Origin: Rhodococcus qingshengii JCM 15477
GTDB lineage: Bacteria > Actinomycetota > Actinomycetes > Mycobacteriales > Mycobacteriaceae
Assembly: GCF_023221595.1 (NCBI RefSeq)
Contig: NZ_CP096567.1
Coordinates: 434,001 to 498,000 of the forward strand
DNA: 64,000 nt
Direction of reading: 5' to 3'
A program made the translations under genes and the position numbers. Under the pieces are notes generated by a model. It worked only from the letters and a program-made list of their open reading frames with translations, ran no database searches and was not told the DNA's origin. This document shows, piece after piece, positions 8,381 to 16,322 of the stretch. Numbering within the stretch: position 1 is the stretch's first letter; every line of letters begins with the position of its first letter.

Positions 8381-9021
8381 CGCTCGGCCGCCACGCGCTC
8401 GATGACCGGTTGCAGATCCTCGGTGAGAAGTGCGCGAAGAAACACAGCGGCGACGCGCTGTCTGCGATCCAACACCAAGGTGGAGGGAATCACGCTTGTC
8501 GGATAGTTTCCGCCGAGCGCTGTCAAAGTTCTCATCGACGGGTCGTAGATCGAGGGGTAGCTGACGTTGTTGTCGACGACGAAGTCCTGGGCCTTGTCTC
8601 GTTGAGGATCTCGAACGTTGATCCCGAGAAACTGAACACCGAGACTTTCGGTTGCTTCGTACGCGCGCTCGAGATCGTCGGCCTCGGACCGGCACGGGGC
8701 GCACCATTGCCCCCACAGATTGATCACGACGACCTGACCGGCGTAATCAGTGAGTGAAATATCGCTACCGTCGGCCATGAGGTCAGGTCCGGCCAATACA
8801 CCGATCATGTTTCGCGATTCGGGCGGGTCGTACAAAATATCGGTTTGTCCTCCCGGTGACACGAAATCGAAATTCGCACCCGAAGCGACTGCATCGGTGC
8901 CGGTTGCACATCCACTCGCGGCGACGACGATCGCAGTGAGAATAGCGACCAGTGGGAGGATGCGGGTCGGTTTTCCGAGTACGCGTTGTCTCGATTTGCG
9001 AGGGAGTGCGGGGGCATTCAT
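8377..9021 (-). CDS. TlpA/ResA-like thioredoxin, predicted lipoprotein
   Basis: 214 residues. A basic N-terminus and hydrophobic stretch end in a lipobox-like AASGC with C38, so it is probably a lipoprotein held at the outer face of the membrane. The thioredoxin domain has WGQWCAPC with C107 and C110, and a cis-Pro loop near SVIPSTLVLD. It should reduce disulfides, for example in apocytochromes or metal proteins, using electrons from CcdA encoded next. Start overlaps the upstream gene's stop by 4 bases. The lipid anchor gives a reason for lnt in the same operon. Confidence 0.9.
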   Translation of the reverse strand: MNAPALPRKSRQRVLGKPTRILPLVAILTAIVVAASGCATGTDAVASGANFDFVSPGGQTDILYDPPESRNMIGVLAGPDLMADGSDISLTDYAGQVVVINLWGQWCAPCRSEADDLERAYEATESLGVQFLGINVRDPQRDKAQDFVVDNNVSYPSIYDPSMRTLTALGGNYPTSVIPSTLVLDRRQRVAAVFLRALLTEDLQPVIERVAAER

Positions 9022-9656
9022 TTCATCAACTCACTTACAGCGGAGCGTATTTGGTCAGTGTTTTCGAAAACCATGGGGGTTGTAATCTGTTCGACGGACC
9101 CGTCTTGTTGGACGAGAAAGCTCAGCGGCAGAACTGGCGGCGCCGATAGCGCAATTCCGATGTCGTCGACCGCAGCGAACGAGGGATAGTGCACGCCTGC
9201 AGCGGTGAGAAGCGCTAGTGCTGTGGACATGTCGTCCTGGACGTTGATCCCGACTACTCGGATGGAGCCCGGAGTACCTGCATAGTCATTCAGGACCGGG
9301 ATTTCCGATCGGCACGGCCCGCACCACGAGGCCCAGAGGTTGATCAGGGTCGGCTCCCCGGACAGCGCTGCACCGAGGTCGACCACAGTATTCTCGCCAA
9401 GACACGTCGCTTTGATTCCCAGGAGTTCTCCTCCTGCGGGCGGTACTGCCGGGGCCACAGGACAGGGAACCGCTGCTGCCGCGGACTTCGAGGAAAACCC
9501 CGAGTCGACGCGATCTTCATCTGCCTGGGCGGCCGGAGGCACTTGAGGCCGGGTCGAGGAATGGGTCTCGGTTGACGTTGATCGAGGCCAGATCGCCACG
9601 ACGAGAAGACCGATCACAACCAGGAAGAGCAGGAACCACCGAGACTGTGCCTGCAT
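9018..9656 (-). CDS. TlpA-like membrane-anchored thioredoxin (second copy)
   Basis: 212 residues. One N-terminal helix (about 7-22) anchors it; residues 25-75 are a low-complexity linker; the thioredoxin fold has WASWCGPC with C112 and C115. Two more cysteines (C65, C85) in the linker region are unusual. The start ATG at 9656 has a strong ribosome site, GGAGGAAG. It is the first gene of the five-gene operon, 46 bases downstream of operator D. It differs from the neighbour mainly in having a membrane anchor instead of a lipobox, suggesting two parallel acceptors for CcdA. Confidence 0.88.
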   Translation of the reverse strand: MQAQSRWFLLFLVVIGLLVVAIWPRSTSTETHSSTRPQVPPAAQADEDRVDSGFSSKSAAAAVPCPVAPAVPPAGGELLGIKATCLGENTVVDLGAALSGEPTLINLWASWCGPCRSEIPVLNDYAGTPGSIRVVGINVQDDMSTALALLTAAGVHYPSFAAVDDIGIALSAPPVLPLSFLVQQDGSVEQITTPMVFENTDQIRSAVSELMK

Positions 9657-9701
9657 GCACTTCCTCCAAGCGTGGTGCGGTGAACCGGGACAACACTGAA
9701 C

Positions 9702-9718
9702 TACTATTGTGCATAGTA
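9702..9718. promoter_or_regulatory. Operator D: TACTAT-N5-ATAGTA palindrome before the tlpA-ccdA-resB-lnt operon
   Basis: TACTAT-TGTGC-ATAGTA with flanking C and G extending the dyad to 19 bases. It lies 46 bases upstream of the first tlpA-like gene and 67 bases upstream of the divergent DUF4229-like gene, so it may control both. Same format as operators A and C. Confidence 0.75.
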
Positions 9719-9784
9719 GACATATGGTTCGTTCTGTCGTCCCCGCCAACCAGAGGCGGGATCCGAACCCGAGAATCGAGCATC

Positions 9785-10150
9785 GTGAAACGCCAGTCCG
9801 CTCCGAAGGGCCGTATCAATCCACCAGTCAGCCCAGAAATTGCGGCACTGGGTGCCCATCAAGCACCGCAGACGCGCGTGGCGCGGATCAACCGTGTAGC
9901 ACGGTCAAAGCTCGTGCGTCTGGTGATGTACTACACCGCGGTTCGACTCGCCCTAATCGCCGGCCTCGCAGTGATCATCATGGGAATCAACGCCATACTC
10001 GAACTCGAAATCCCCGGTGTGTTAGCACTGTTCGGGGCGGTGCTGCTCGGATTCGCCATCTCTGCGATCGCGTTCCGGTCATTGCGCCGCCGGATCAATG
10101 AAGAAGTGATGGTCGTAGATGAAAAACGGCGTGCAATGCGTACCCGGTGA
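9785..10150 (+). CDS. DUF4229-like small membrane protein
   Basis: 121 residues from the GTG at 9785; a GTG-ATG at 9923/9926 is an alternative start. After a variable polar N-terminus come two transmembrane helices (about 50-70 and 75-95) and a basic C-terminal tail with FRSLRRRINEEVMVVDEKRR, the pattern of DUF4229 proteins. It is divergent from the tlpA-like operon with operator D between them. No function is known for the family. Confidence 0.6.
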   Translation: MKRQSAPKGRINPPVSPEIAALGAHQAPQTRVARINRVARSKLVRLVMYYTAVRLALIAGLAVIIMGINAILELEIPGVLALFGAVLLGFAISAIAFRSLRRRINEEVMVVDEKRRAMRTR

Positions 10151-10514
10151 AGGGTTCCCTCCGGTTAGGTGCGCGTGAAAGCTCCAGTAACGAAAATGCC
10201 CAGCATCGGTGCCACAACCTGTCTTTTTTGGACGTATGACCGCTCAAAGCTGCCTTCCTGGGTGATGCCGAGGGCGCGCGATCATGCATTGATTGGCATT
10301 GGGATGAAGATGTCAGGTGACGGGATCAGGTGCGGAGTCGGCGGTATCCGTGGTGGTCTCGAGTTTCGGAATCGGTACAAGCTGCGGGATCAGGCGGACG
10401 AGACTCGAGCAGGCGCAGTACGGAGGACCGTTGAGTCAGCTCGCCCTTGTGAGGAACCCCGGGGCTGCTGCTGGAGACGACCCTGTTGGGACCACCGGTG
10501 GGTGGCCGATACTT
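10151..10514. other. Intergenic stretch without a recognisable gene
   Basis: 364 bases between the DUF4229-like gene and the Trx-like gene. Short frames on both strands have no family resemblance. It borders the scrambled metal-gene segment at 10.5-11.9 kb and may be debris from the same rearrangement. Confidence 0.5.
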
Positions 10515-10853
10515 TCACTCATCGCCCTCTACATCAGCTGTGGGCGCAGCCATACCGAACGCACCCCTCAGTGCAGCAACGGTAGGAGCGCCACCGACCT
10601 CGCCCGTGGAATCTCGATAGAGCCTGCATGACACGTTGGGGACCTGGTCCGGTTCGGCAAACGGATCGCGGCCGTCGACGAGCAACGTCGGCGATCCGGT
10701 CATGCCCGCAAGCCTTGCGGATCGAGGATCGTCGACGATTACGTGGCGCAGTTCCCAATCGATGGACTCCTCCGCGAGAACGTGCTCGATCCGTTGTTCG
10801 AGGAGCTGCACGTTCGGGCAGTCCGGGACTTGCAAAATTTCAAGGTGCATCAT
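10515..10853 (-). CDS. Small thioredoxin-like protein, duplicate of the one at 22418-22756
   Basis: 112 residues starting MMHLEILQVPDCPNV with one N-terminal cysteine (C12 in PDCPN, a CxxC variant lacking the second Cys) and a cis-Pro loop GSPTLLVDGRDPF; a second cysteine lies in VSCRLYRD. It is the same length as, and clearly homologous to, the protein behind the mercury-type merR at 22.4 kb. Upstream of it only a decayed merR tail survives. Thioredoxin-like proteins of this type accompany mercury and other soft-metal regulators in actinobacteria; the activity is unknown. The reading frame is intact, so it may still be made. Confidence 0.7.
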   Translation of the reverse strand: MMHLEILQVPDCPNVQLLEQRIEHVLAEESIDWELRHVIVDDPRSARLAGMTGSPTLLVDGRDPFAEPDQVPNVSCRLYRDSTGEVGGAPTVAALRGAFGMAAPTADVEGDE

Positions 10854-10975
10854 GGTGTTCCTCCGTCGGCGTGTGGTTTCGAGTATGCGGCAGTGCAGGA
10901 CAGCTCGCGGTAAACGAAACCCAGGACTGGTAGGTCTGCATTTTCTCGGCAAGATCGTCAGGTATCGGCATCGGT
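10840..10975 (-). pseudogene. Decayed 3' end of a merR gene
   Basis: The frame upstream of the Trx-like gene reads LAEKMQTYQSWVSFTASC and then CPALPHTRN, which lines up with the tail of the intact MerR at 22753-23157 (FGEKIRDLQRMRASLTEFAS, then CPMLQTLHT). The DNA-binding domain and the central cysteine are missing and the sequence upstream is unrelated. Gene order relative to the Trx-like gene is the same as at 22.4-23.2 kb, so this is the remnant of a duplicated merR-trx pair. Confidence 0.6.
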
Positions 10976-10976
10976 G

Positions 10977-11855
10977 TCATAAGACCGGCACGAGTTCGTT
11001 CGGTGTTGCCCTCCGGATAGCGGCCCAGTGCGGATCCCGGGGCGGCGACGACGATGATGCGAAGAACCTGCCCGACGGCTTCGCGGCAGTCACGCTGATG
11101 TAAGGCCAGGGGAGCATGGCGAGGTGGTTTGTGTGGCCATGGACAGGGCTGGGAGAGGACATGTGTGCGTTCGAGGTGATGCCAACGCTGGGTGTCATCG
11201 CTGGTGCGGCCGGCTGCGGTCCTCTTTGCGGGCCCAAACGCGACGGCGCTGTGTCGGTCGTGCAAGCGATGCGCTTCGTGTAGACACTGCGCAATTGTGC
11301 GAGCATTCGGTTCATCGGATGCAGAGCCGGCGGCAGGTGCTGCAGGTCTTCGCCCATCAGAGCAACATCGGCGGTCTCGATGGCCACGTCGGAACCCATC
11401 GCGCCCATGGCAATGCCCAAGTCGGCGGTGGCCAGGGCGGGGGCGTCGTTGACACCGTCCCCGACCATTGCCGTCGGGCGGCTCGCACGCAAGGTTTCCA
11501 CGATCCGTGCCTTGTCCTCCGGGCGCAGGTCGGCGTGCACGTCGTCGATCCCGACGTCGGCGGCCAGCGCCTGGGCGGTGCGTTCGTTGTCGCCGGTGAG
11601 CATCGCGACGGTATATCCGCCGCGTCGTAGCCCGGCGATCACCTCATGTGCTTCCGGTCGGAGCTCGTCTCGTACGGCGACTGCCCCGATGACGGTTCCG
11701 GCGCGCTCGATCCACGCCACGAGTTCCCGAGACCTCTCACCGATGGCGTGGCCGCCGCACCCGGACTGAGTCGTCTCGACGGATGCGCCGACGTGTGCGT
11801 CGGCTACCCAGAAAGCGGTACCTCGCCTGGGCACTCGACGACCCGGACGGCCCAC
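10977..11855 (-). pseudogene. Fragment of a P1B-type heavy-metal ATPase
   Basis: Bases 11332-11712 are nearly identical, without gaps, to 19473-19853 inside the intact ATPase gene (constant offset of 8141). The copied part encodes the nucleotide-binding domain from ERAGTVIGAV to VALMGEDL, including MLTGDNERTAQ and GDGVNDAPAL. Membrane helices, the SPC motif and the phosphorylated aspartate are absent, and both flanks of the frame are unrelated sequence. It cannot be a pump. It is either a duplication remnant or the footprint of recombination. Confidence 0.8.
11332..11712. repeat. 381-bp direct repeat, copy 1 (copy 2 at 19473-19853)
   Basis: Near-identical ungapped copies 8.1 kb apart in the same orientation. 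Recombination between them would delete everything from the merR remnant to the ATPase, including the whole sulfur block at 11.9-17.7 kb. Confidence 0.85.
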
Positions 11856-11869
11856 CCCCTCGGGTGGGC
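11850..11869. terminator. GC-rich hairpin between ATPase fragment and CsoR-type operators
   Basis: GCCCACCC, CCTC loop, GGGTGGGC: a perfect 8-base stem with a 4-base loop. No T-tract follows, so a terminator role is only plausible; it would insulate the sulfur block from the degraded left side. Confidence 0.35.
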
Positions 11870-11901
11870 GCCCGAGAGGAGCGAACGGCCTACCCGAGCG
11901 T

Positions 11902-11937
11902 ATACCCCCAGGGGTACTTGCATACCCCCCTGGGTAT
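11902..11937. promoter_or_regulatory. Tandem CsoR/CstR-type operators
   Basis: Two adjacent dyads: TACCCC-CA-GGGGTA at 11903-11916 and ATACCC-CCCT-GGGTAT at 11922-11937. This is the TACCC...GGGTA format bound by CsoR-family repressors. They lie 40 bases upstream of the small Cys-rich gene at 11977. The only CsoR-family protein in the window is the CstR-like one at 16000-16269, whose own gene carries a similar site, so it is the likely binder. Confidence 0.75.
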
Positions 11938-11976
11938 ATGCAACAGTGGGTAGACGCTCGTCAGAAAGGACTGTCT

Positions 11977-12177
11977 ATGTGTTACTCCGTCCCGTGCCCG
12001 ATATGCGACAAGATCGCGTGGGCAGGTTGCGATCGACATGTCGACGACGTCACGAAGGATGTTTCACGGCCTCGGCAGTGCACCTGCTCTGCTGAGACCG
12101 TTGGTCCTATCGATCGGCGCCAGCGCCTCGCGATCGCTGTTTCGCCGCCAATCCCGGTCGCGAGTGCAAGGGCCTAA
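11977..12177 (+). CDS. Small cysteine-rich protein (MCYxxxCxxC type)
   Basis: 66 residues beginning MCYSVPCPICDKIAWAGCDR with a later CTC: seven cysteines, six of them in the first half, spaced like a small zinc- or thiol-binding knuckle. Similar short proteins starting MCY...C..CGKTTWAGCG are common beside CsoR-type sites. GAAAGGA ends 6 bases before the ATG. The C-terminal 25 residues are low in conserved features and may be an extension. It is the first gene behind the tandem operators, followed by the MMPL transporter. A role in binding a soft metal or reactive sulfur is inference. Confidence 0.7.
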   Translation: MCYSVPCPICDKIAWAGCDRHVDDVTKDVSRPRQCTCSAETVGPIDRRQRLAIAVSPPIPVASARA

Positions 12178-12222
12178 CCTTCCAATTGGGTCAGGTTTAC
12201 CGAGGTCTAGCTCGCTCATTTG

Positions 12223-12240
12223 AATACCCCCGCCCGTATT
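12223..12240. promoter_or_regulatory. Possible third CsoR/CstR-type site before the MMPL gene
   Basis: AATAC-CCCCGCCC-GTATT: 5-base arms around a C-rich centre, overlapping the region just before the ribosome site (AGGAGAAG) of the MMPL gene. Weaker symmetry than the tandem sites. Confidence 0.45.
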
Positions 12241-12252
12241 TTAGGAGAAGTT

Positions 12253-14409
12253 ATGTCTGTGCCCGACACCGTGACGGCCACCGGTCGTGACGATCGTGAT
12301 CGCGTATCTACACCCGGCATACTCGGACGCCTGGGAAGCGCGATGGTCGCACGCCGCCGATGGGTGTTCGGTGTCTGGCTGATCGCGCTTGTCGCGCTCG
12401 GATCTGCAGCGCCGTCGGTTTTTTCGTCACTGGCGGGTGCTGGGTGGCAAGCCAACGGATCCGAATCGGTCCAGGTCCGTGAACTCGCGCAACAGCATTT
12501 CGGCGGGAACTCCTCGGCCGCGGTTCAGGTGGTGGTCCATTCGGACACCGCGTCGATCGACGATCCCACCGTGCAGCAGAGACTCATCGACGTCACAGCT
12601 GTGTTCGACGGTGACACCCGGTTCGGTGCCGTCATCGCCCCACAGCCTGGTATGACCATCAGCCCCGACGGCCACACCGGCATCCTCATCGCCGGCGCCA
12701 ACGCAAACACGGACGACATGGTCAAAGCCGTCGACGATGTCAAAGACGAGCTGACCGCACTCTCCGGCGACGGTATCGAGGTCTATCCCACCGGATCCTC
12801 CGCGTTGTGGTCCGACTTCAACAAAGCCAACCACGATGCGATGATTCAGGCTGAACTATTCTCTTGGCCAGTCACTTTGGCGATCATGGTGCTCGCATTC
12901 GGCTCCCTCGTCGCTGCCGGGCTGCCGCTGTTGCTCACAGTGGCCGGACTCGTCGCCTCCGCCGGCGGTTTGGTGCTGCTCAACGAGGTCACACCGATCT
13001 CGGTATGGGCGATGAATTTCGCGATGATGTTCGCCCTCGCTCTCGGCATCGACTACGCCTTGTTCATCGTCGCCCGCTTCCGCGACGCCCTCCGTACGGC
13101 CGATCCACGAGCAGCCGTTGCCGAAACCATGGACACCGCAGGCAAAGCGGTGATCCTGTCCGGACTTACCGTCCTGGTCAGCCTCTCGGCAGTGCTGCTC
13201 GTTCCCGCACCGGCCGTGCGCACCATGGCCGTAGGCATCATGCTGGCCGTCACGTTCGTTCTGATCGCCACCATGACACTTCTTCCGGCCACGCTGGGCG
13301 CACTCGGCCCCAAGGTCAACGCAGCATCCCTGCCTTACGCGAAACGCCAACAGCACCGATCCCCGAAGTTCGCTGCGTGGGGCGAATTGCTTCACAAGTA
13401 CCCATGGCCGTTCGCGCTGGTCTCCGTCGGCATCCTCGTCGCCCTGGCCTTACCTGTCCTGGGACTGAAGGTGGCAATGCCGTCCATCGCTGTCGTTCCC
13501 GACGATGCGCCCGTTCGGCAAGGTTACGAGTTGGTTCAGGCCCAGTTCGGTGACGGGGCACCCGGCGCGCTGCAGATAGTTGTCCCGTCTTCCGATGCGG
13601 CTGCTACCGCCGCGGCAGCGAGCAGCGTCGACGGGATCTCGATGGTCACCCCGCCCACACCATCAACAGACGATTCGAACTACACACTGCTGCAAGCGTT
13701 TCCTGCCGTGGACCCTTCCGCAGAGGCCATGGGCACGATCCTCGGTGACCTACGCGCACAACTACCGGAGTCCGCGCTCGTCGGCGGCGCGCCAGCGGAG
13801 AACCTCGACCTGCAGCAAGCCCTGAACGACTACCTACCGTTGGTTATCGGGATCATCCTCGCCCTCGGCTTCATCCTGCTGCTCGTCGCTCTGCAGGCAC
13901 CACTGATCGCGATCCTCGGCACCGCCGTCAGTTTGCTGTCGACCGCCGCAGCGTTCGGGGTTGCGAAGCTGATCTTCCAAGACGGACACGGATCGTCGCT
14001 GCTCGGCTTCACCCCTCAAGGTTTCCTCGACGGCTGGGGGCCGGTGTTCTTCTTCGCGATGATCTTTGCCATCGCCATGGACTACACCGTGTTCCTGCTC
14101 GCCACCGCGAAAGAACACTACGAGAAGACCGGGGACCCGAAGGCTGCTCAGGTTGACGGCCTCGCGCACTCCGGACGCGTCATCTTCGCCGCTGCGGCGG
14201 TCATGGTCGCCGTGTTCTTCACCTTCGCGCTCTCCGATCCGCTCCCACCCAAGGAAATGGGCATCATCCTCGGCGTCGCGGTGTTGCTCGACGCCTTCCT
14301 GATCAGGCTGATCCTGCTCCCGGTCCTGCTCCGGCTGAGCGGTCACGCTGCATGGTGGGCACCGGGCTGGCTGCGCAGAATGTTGCCGTCGATCCGCTTC
14401 TCGCACTGA
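12253..14409 (+). CDS. MMPL/RND-family transporter
   Basis: 718 residues with the MMPL layout: an N-terminal helix, an extracytoplasmic domain, six helices, a second extracytoplasmic domain (about 395-520) and six more helices. Family motifs include FALALGIDYALFIVARFRD in the first helix block and FAMIFAIAMDYTVFLLATAKE in the second, each with the proton-relay Asp-Tyr pair. AGGAGAAG lies 3 bases before ATG 12253. The gene sits between CsoR/CstR-type sites and sulfur-handling genes, so its cargo may be linked to sulfur or metal stress; the substrate is not readable from the sequence. Confidence 0.9.
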   Translation: MSVPDTVTATGRDDRDRVSTPGILGRLGSAMVARRRWVFGVWLIALVALGSAAPSVFSSLAGAGWQANGSESVQVRELAQQHFGGNSSAAVQVVVHSDTASIDDPTVQQRLIDVTAVFDGDTRFGAVIAPQPGMTISPDGHTGILIAGANANTDDMVKAVDDVKDELTALSGDGIEVYPTGSSALWSDFNKANHDAMIQAELFSWPVTLAIMVLAFGSLVAAGLPLLLTVAGLVASAGGLVLLNEVTPISVWAMNFAMMFALALGIDYALFIVARFRDALRTADPRAAVAETMDTAGKAVILSGLTVLVSLSAVLLVPAPAVRTMAVGIMLAVTFVLIATMTLLPATLGALGPKVNAASLPYAKRQQHRSPKFAAWGELLHKYPWPFALVSVGILVALALPVLGLKVAMPSIAVVPDDAPVRQGYELVQAQFGDGAPGALQIVVPSSDAAATAAAASSVDGISMVTPPTPSTDDSNYTLLQAFPAVDPSAEAMGTILGDLRAQLPESALVGGAPAENLDLQQALNDYLPLVIGIILALGFILLLVALQAPLIAILGTAVSLLSTAAAFGVAKLIFQDGHGSSLLGFTPQGFLDGWGPVFFFAMIFAIAMDYTVFLLATAKEHYEKTGDPKAAQVDGLAHSGRVIFAAAAVMVAVFFTFALSDPLPPKEMGIILGVAVLLDAFLIRLILLPVLLRLSGHAAWWAPGWLRRMLPSIRFSH

Positions 14410-14435
14410 CCATTACAACACCTCACGGAGGAATC

Positions 14436-14687
14436 ATGACCGATCCGAACATCACGCATTCGAGCACGTCTGCCGGGTGGCCGATCGAACGTATCGTCCC
14501 CGCACTGGCCGCCGGCGTCACCGCCACGGGCCTGACCCTCGGCGAACTCCACGCACCACGGTGGAGGCTGCTCAGCGCCTTCGCCGCCGCGAACCTCGCC
14601 CTCTACGCCGCGGTCGGCTGGTGCCCGGCAAGTGCGCTTCTCACCAGAGCGGGCGTACCAAGTCTTCGCCACCCCCGAAGCGGATAG
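14436..14687 (+). CDS. DUF2892-type two-helix membrane protein
   Basis: 83 residues: polar N-terminus, WPIERIVPALAAGVTATGL and LLSAFAAANLALYAAVGWCP as two transmembrane helices. This is the DUF2892 pattern, ending in the conserved GxCPA with one cysteine; the same domain is fused to rhodanese in YgaP-type proteins, which fits the sulfur genes nearby. Ribosome site GGAGGA is 3 bases before the ATG. It lies 26 bases after the MMPL gene. Confidence 0.75.
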   Translation: MTDPNITHSSTSAGWPIERIVPALAAGVTATGLTLGELHAPRWRLLSAFAAANLALYAAVGWCPASALLTRAGVPSLRHPRSG

Positions 14688-14731
14688 GCACACAATTGCC
14701 GCAGTTCGACGAACGGAAGGAATTCTCCACC

Positions 14732-15148
14732 ATGACCATCGCACTCTCGACCACCTTGACCGACACCGACTTCGAGACGGCGGTCACCGCCACCAAAGCA
14801 GCACTGTCCGAGCAAGGCTTCGGTGTGCTGACCGAAATTGACATGCAGGCCACCCTGAAAGCCAAACTTGGCACAGACATGGAGAAGTATCTGATCCTAG
14901 GCGCGTGCAATCCCACGCTTGCACACCGCGCCGTAGGAATCGTGCGTGAGATCGGCCTGCTACTGCCCTGCAACGTCGTCGTCCGTGCCGACACCACCGC
15001 CGGATCGGTCATCGTCGAGGCGATGAACCCGGACCTCATGGTCCAAGTGACGGGCGAACCAGCACTGTCAGATGTCGCGGCCGAGGCCACCACCAAACTC
15101 CAAGCCGCCCTGGACACGCTCGGCAGTCGGGATGCAGTGCGCAGTTGA
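14732..15148 (+). CDS. DUF302 protein
   Basis: 138 residues, no membrane segment. The DUF302 fold is marked by the start FETAVTATKAALSEQGFGVL, followed by EIDMQATLKAKLG, YLILGACNPTLAHRA and LLPCNVVV; both cysteines are the family's conserved ones. DUF302 proteins occur in sulfur-stress and persulfide operons next to TauE, rhodanese and CstR-type genes, as here; their activity is not established. The stop overlaps the TauE start by one base. Confidence 0.85.
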   Translation: MTIALSTTLTDTDFETAVTATKAALSEQGFGVLTEIDMQATLKAKLGTDMEKYLILGACNPTLAHRAVGIVREIGLLLPCNVVVRADTTAGSVIVEAMNPDLMVQVTGEPALSDVAAEATTKLQAALDTLGSRDAVRS

Positions 15149-15921
15149 TGACGTTGACCCTGGCGCTGGCGCTCGGCCTCACCGTCGGAATCCTGCTCGG
15201 TCTCCTCGGAGGCGGTGGATCGATCCTCGCTGTCCCGATCCTCGTGTACGCCCTCGGGTTCCCCCTGCCGGAGGCGATACCGACTTCGCTGTTGGTGATC
15301 GGTGTCGCCTCCGCGGTCGGGGTCATCTCCAAGGTGCGGGCGCGGCTCATCGAATGGCGACTCGCGGCAATCTTCGCCGCCACCGGAGTCCTCGGCACCC
15401 TGGCCGGCACTGCCCTTGGCAAGCATCTACCTGAAACTGCCGTGATGATCGGCTTTGCGATCGTCATGATCCTCGCGGGGGCACGCATGCTGCGCAGCCC
15501 CGACAATCCCGGAACCGCCTGCAGGACGAGCAATTCCGGGATCAACTGGCGCCGATGCGCACCTCGGTCCATACCGACCGGATTCGGCGTCGGTGTCCTT
15601 ACCGGACTGTTCGGCGTCGGCGGGGGCTTCTTGATCATCCCCGCATTGGTTCTGCTGCTGGGAATCGAGATGAGTGTCGCCGTCGGAACCTCTTTGGTGG
15701 TCATCGTCGCCAACTCCGCCGCCGGACTCATCGCTCAGGCCGACGGCCTCGGTGGAAACTGGCCCTTGACGGCAGCGTTCGCAGGTTCAGCCATTGCGGG
15801 TTCGTTGGTGGCCGGACGATTCGGTACACGCATCGCCACGGACTCACTTCGGCAGTGGTTCGCCTACCTGGTGTTTGTCGTGGCAGGTTACGTCCTCATC
15901 GACACTCTCGTTCTCGGATGA
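15148..15921 (+). CDS. TauE/SafE (TSUP) family anion exporter
   Basis: 257 residues, about eight helices in two homologous halves, each with the glycine-rich TSUP signature (GILLGLLGGGGSILAVPIL and GVLTGLFGVGGGFLIIPAL). TSUP members move sulfite, thiosulfate or sulfonates; beside a CstR-like repressor and a persulfide dioxygenase it most likely exports the sulfite or thiosulfate made from persulfides. ATG 15148 overlaps the previous stop; a TTG three bases earlier is possible. Confidence 0.88.
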   Translation: MTLTLALALGLTVGILLGLLGGGGSILAVPILVYALGFPLPEAIPTSLLVIGVASAVGVISKVRARLIEWRLAAIFAATGVLGTLAGTALGKHLPETAVMIGFAIVMILAGARMLRSPDNPGTACRTSNSGINWRRCAPRSIPTGFGVGVLTGLFGVGGGFLIIPALVLLLGIEMSVAVGTSLVVIVANSAAGLIAQADGLGGNWPLTAAFAGSAIAGSLVAGRFGTRIATDSLRQWFAYLVFVVAGYVLIDTLVLG

Positions 15922-15941
15922 TCTACCGTGCACCCCGTTGG

Positions 15942-16269
<328 letters not shown>

Positions 16270-16322
16270 ACGCCCGCTTCACATCAGGAACGAGGCCGAC
16301 CGACAACATGTAGGAGCTCCCC

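Noticed and set aside
9750..9790. tRNA-like T-arm (minus strand CGGGTTCGGATCCCG)
   Set aside because: No acceptor, D-arm or anticodon arm can be paired around it and no CCA follows; chance or a very small remnant.
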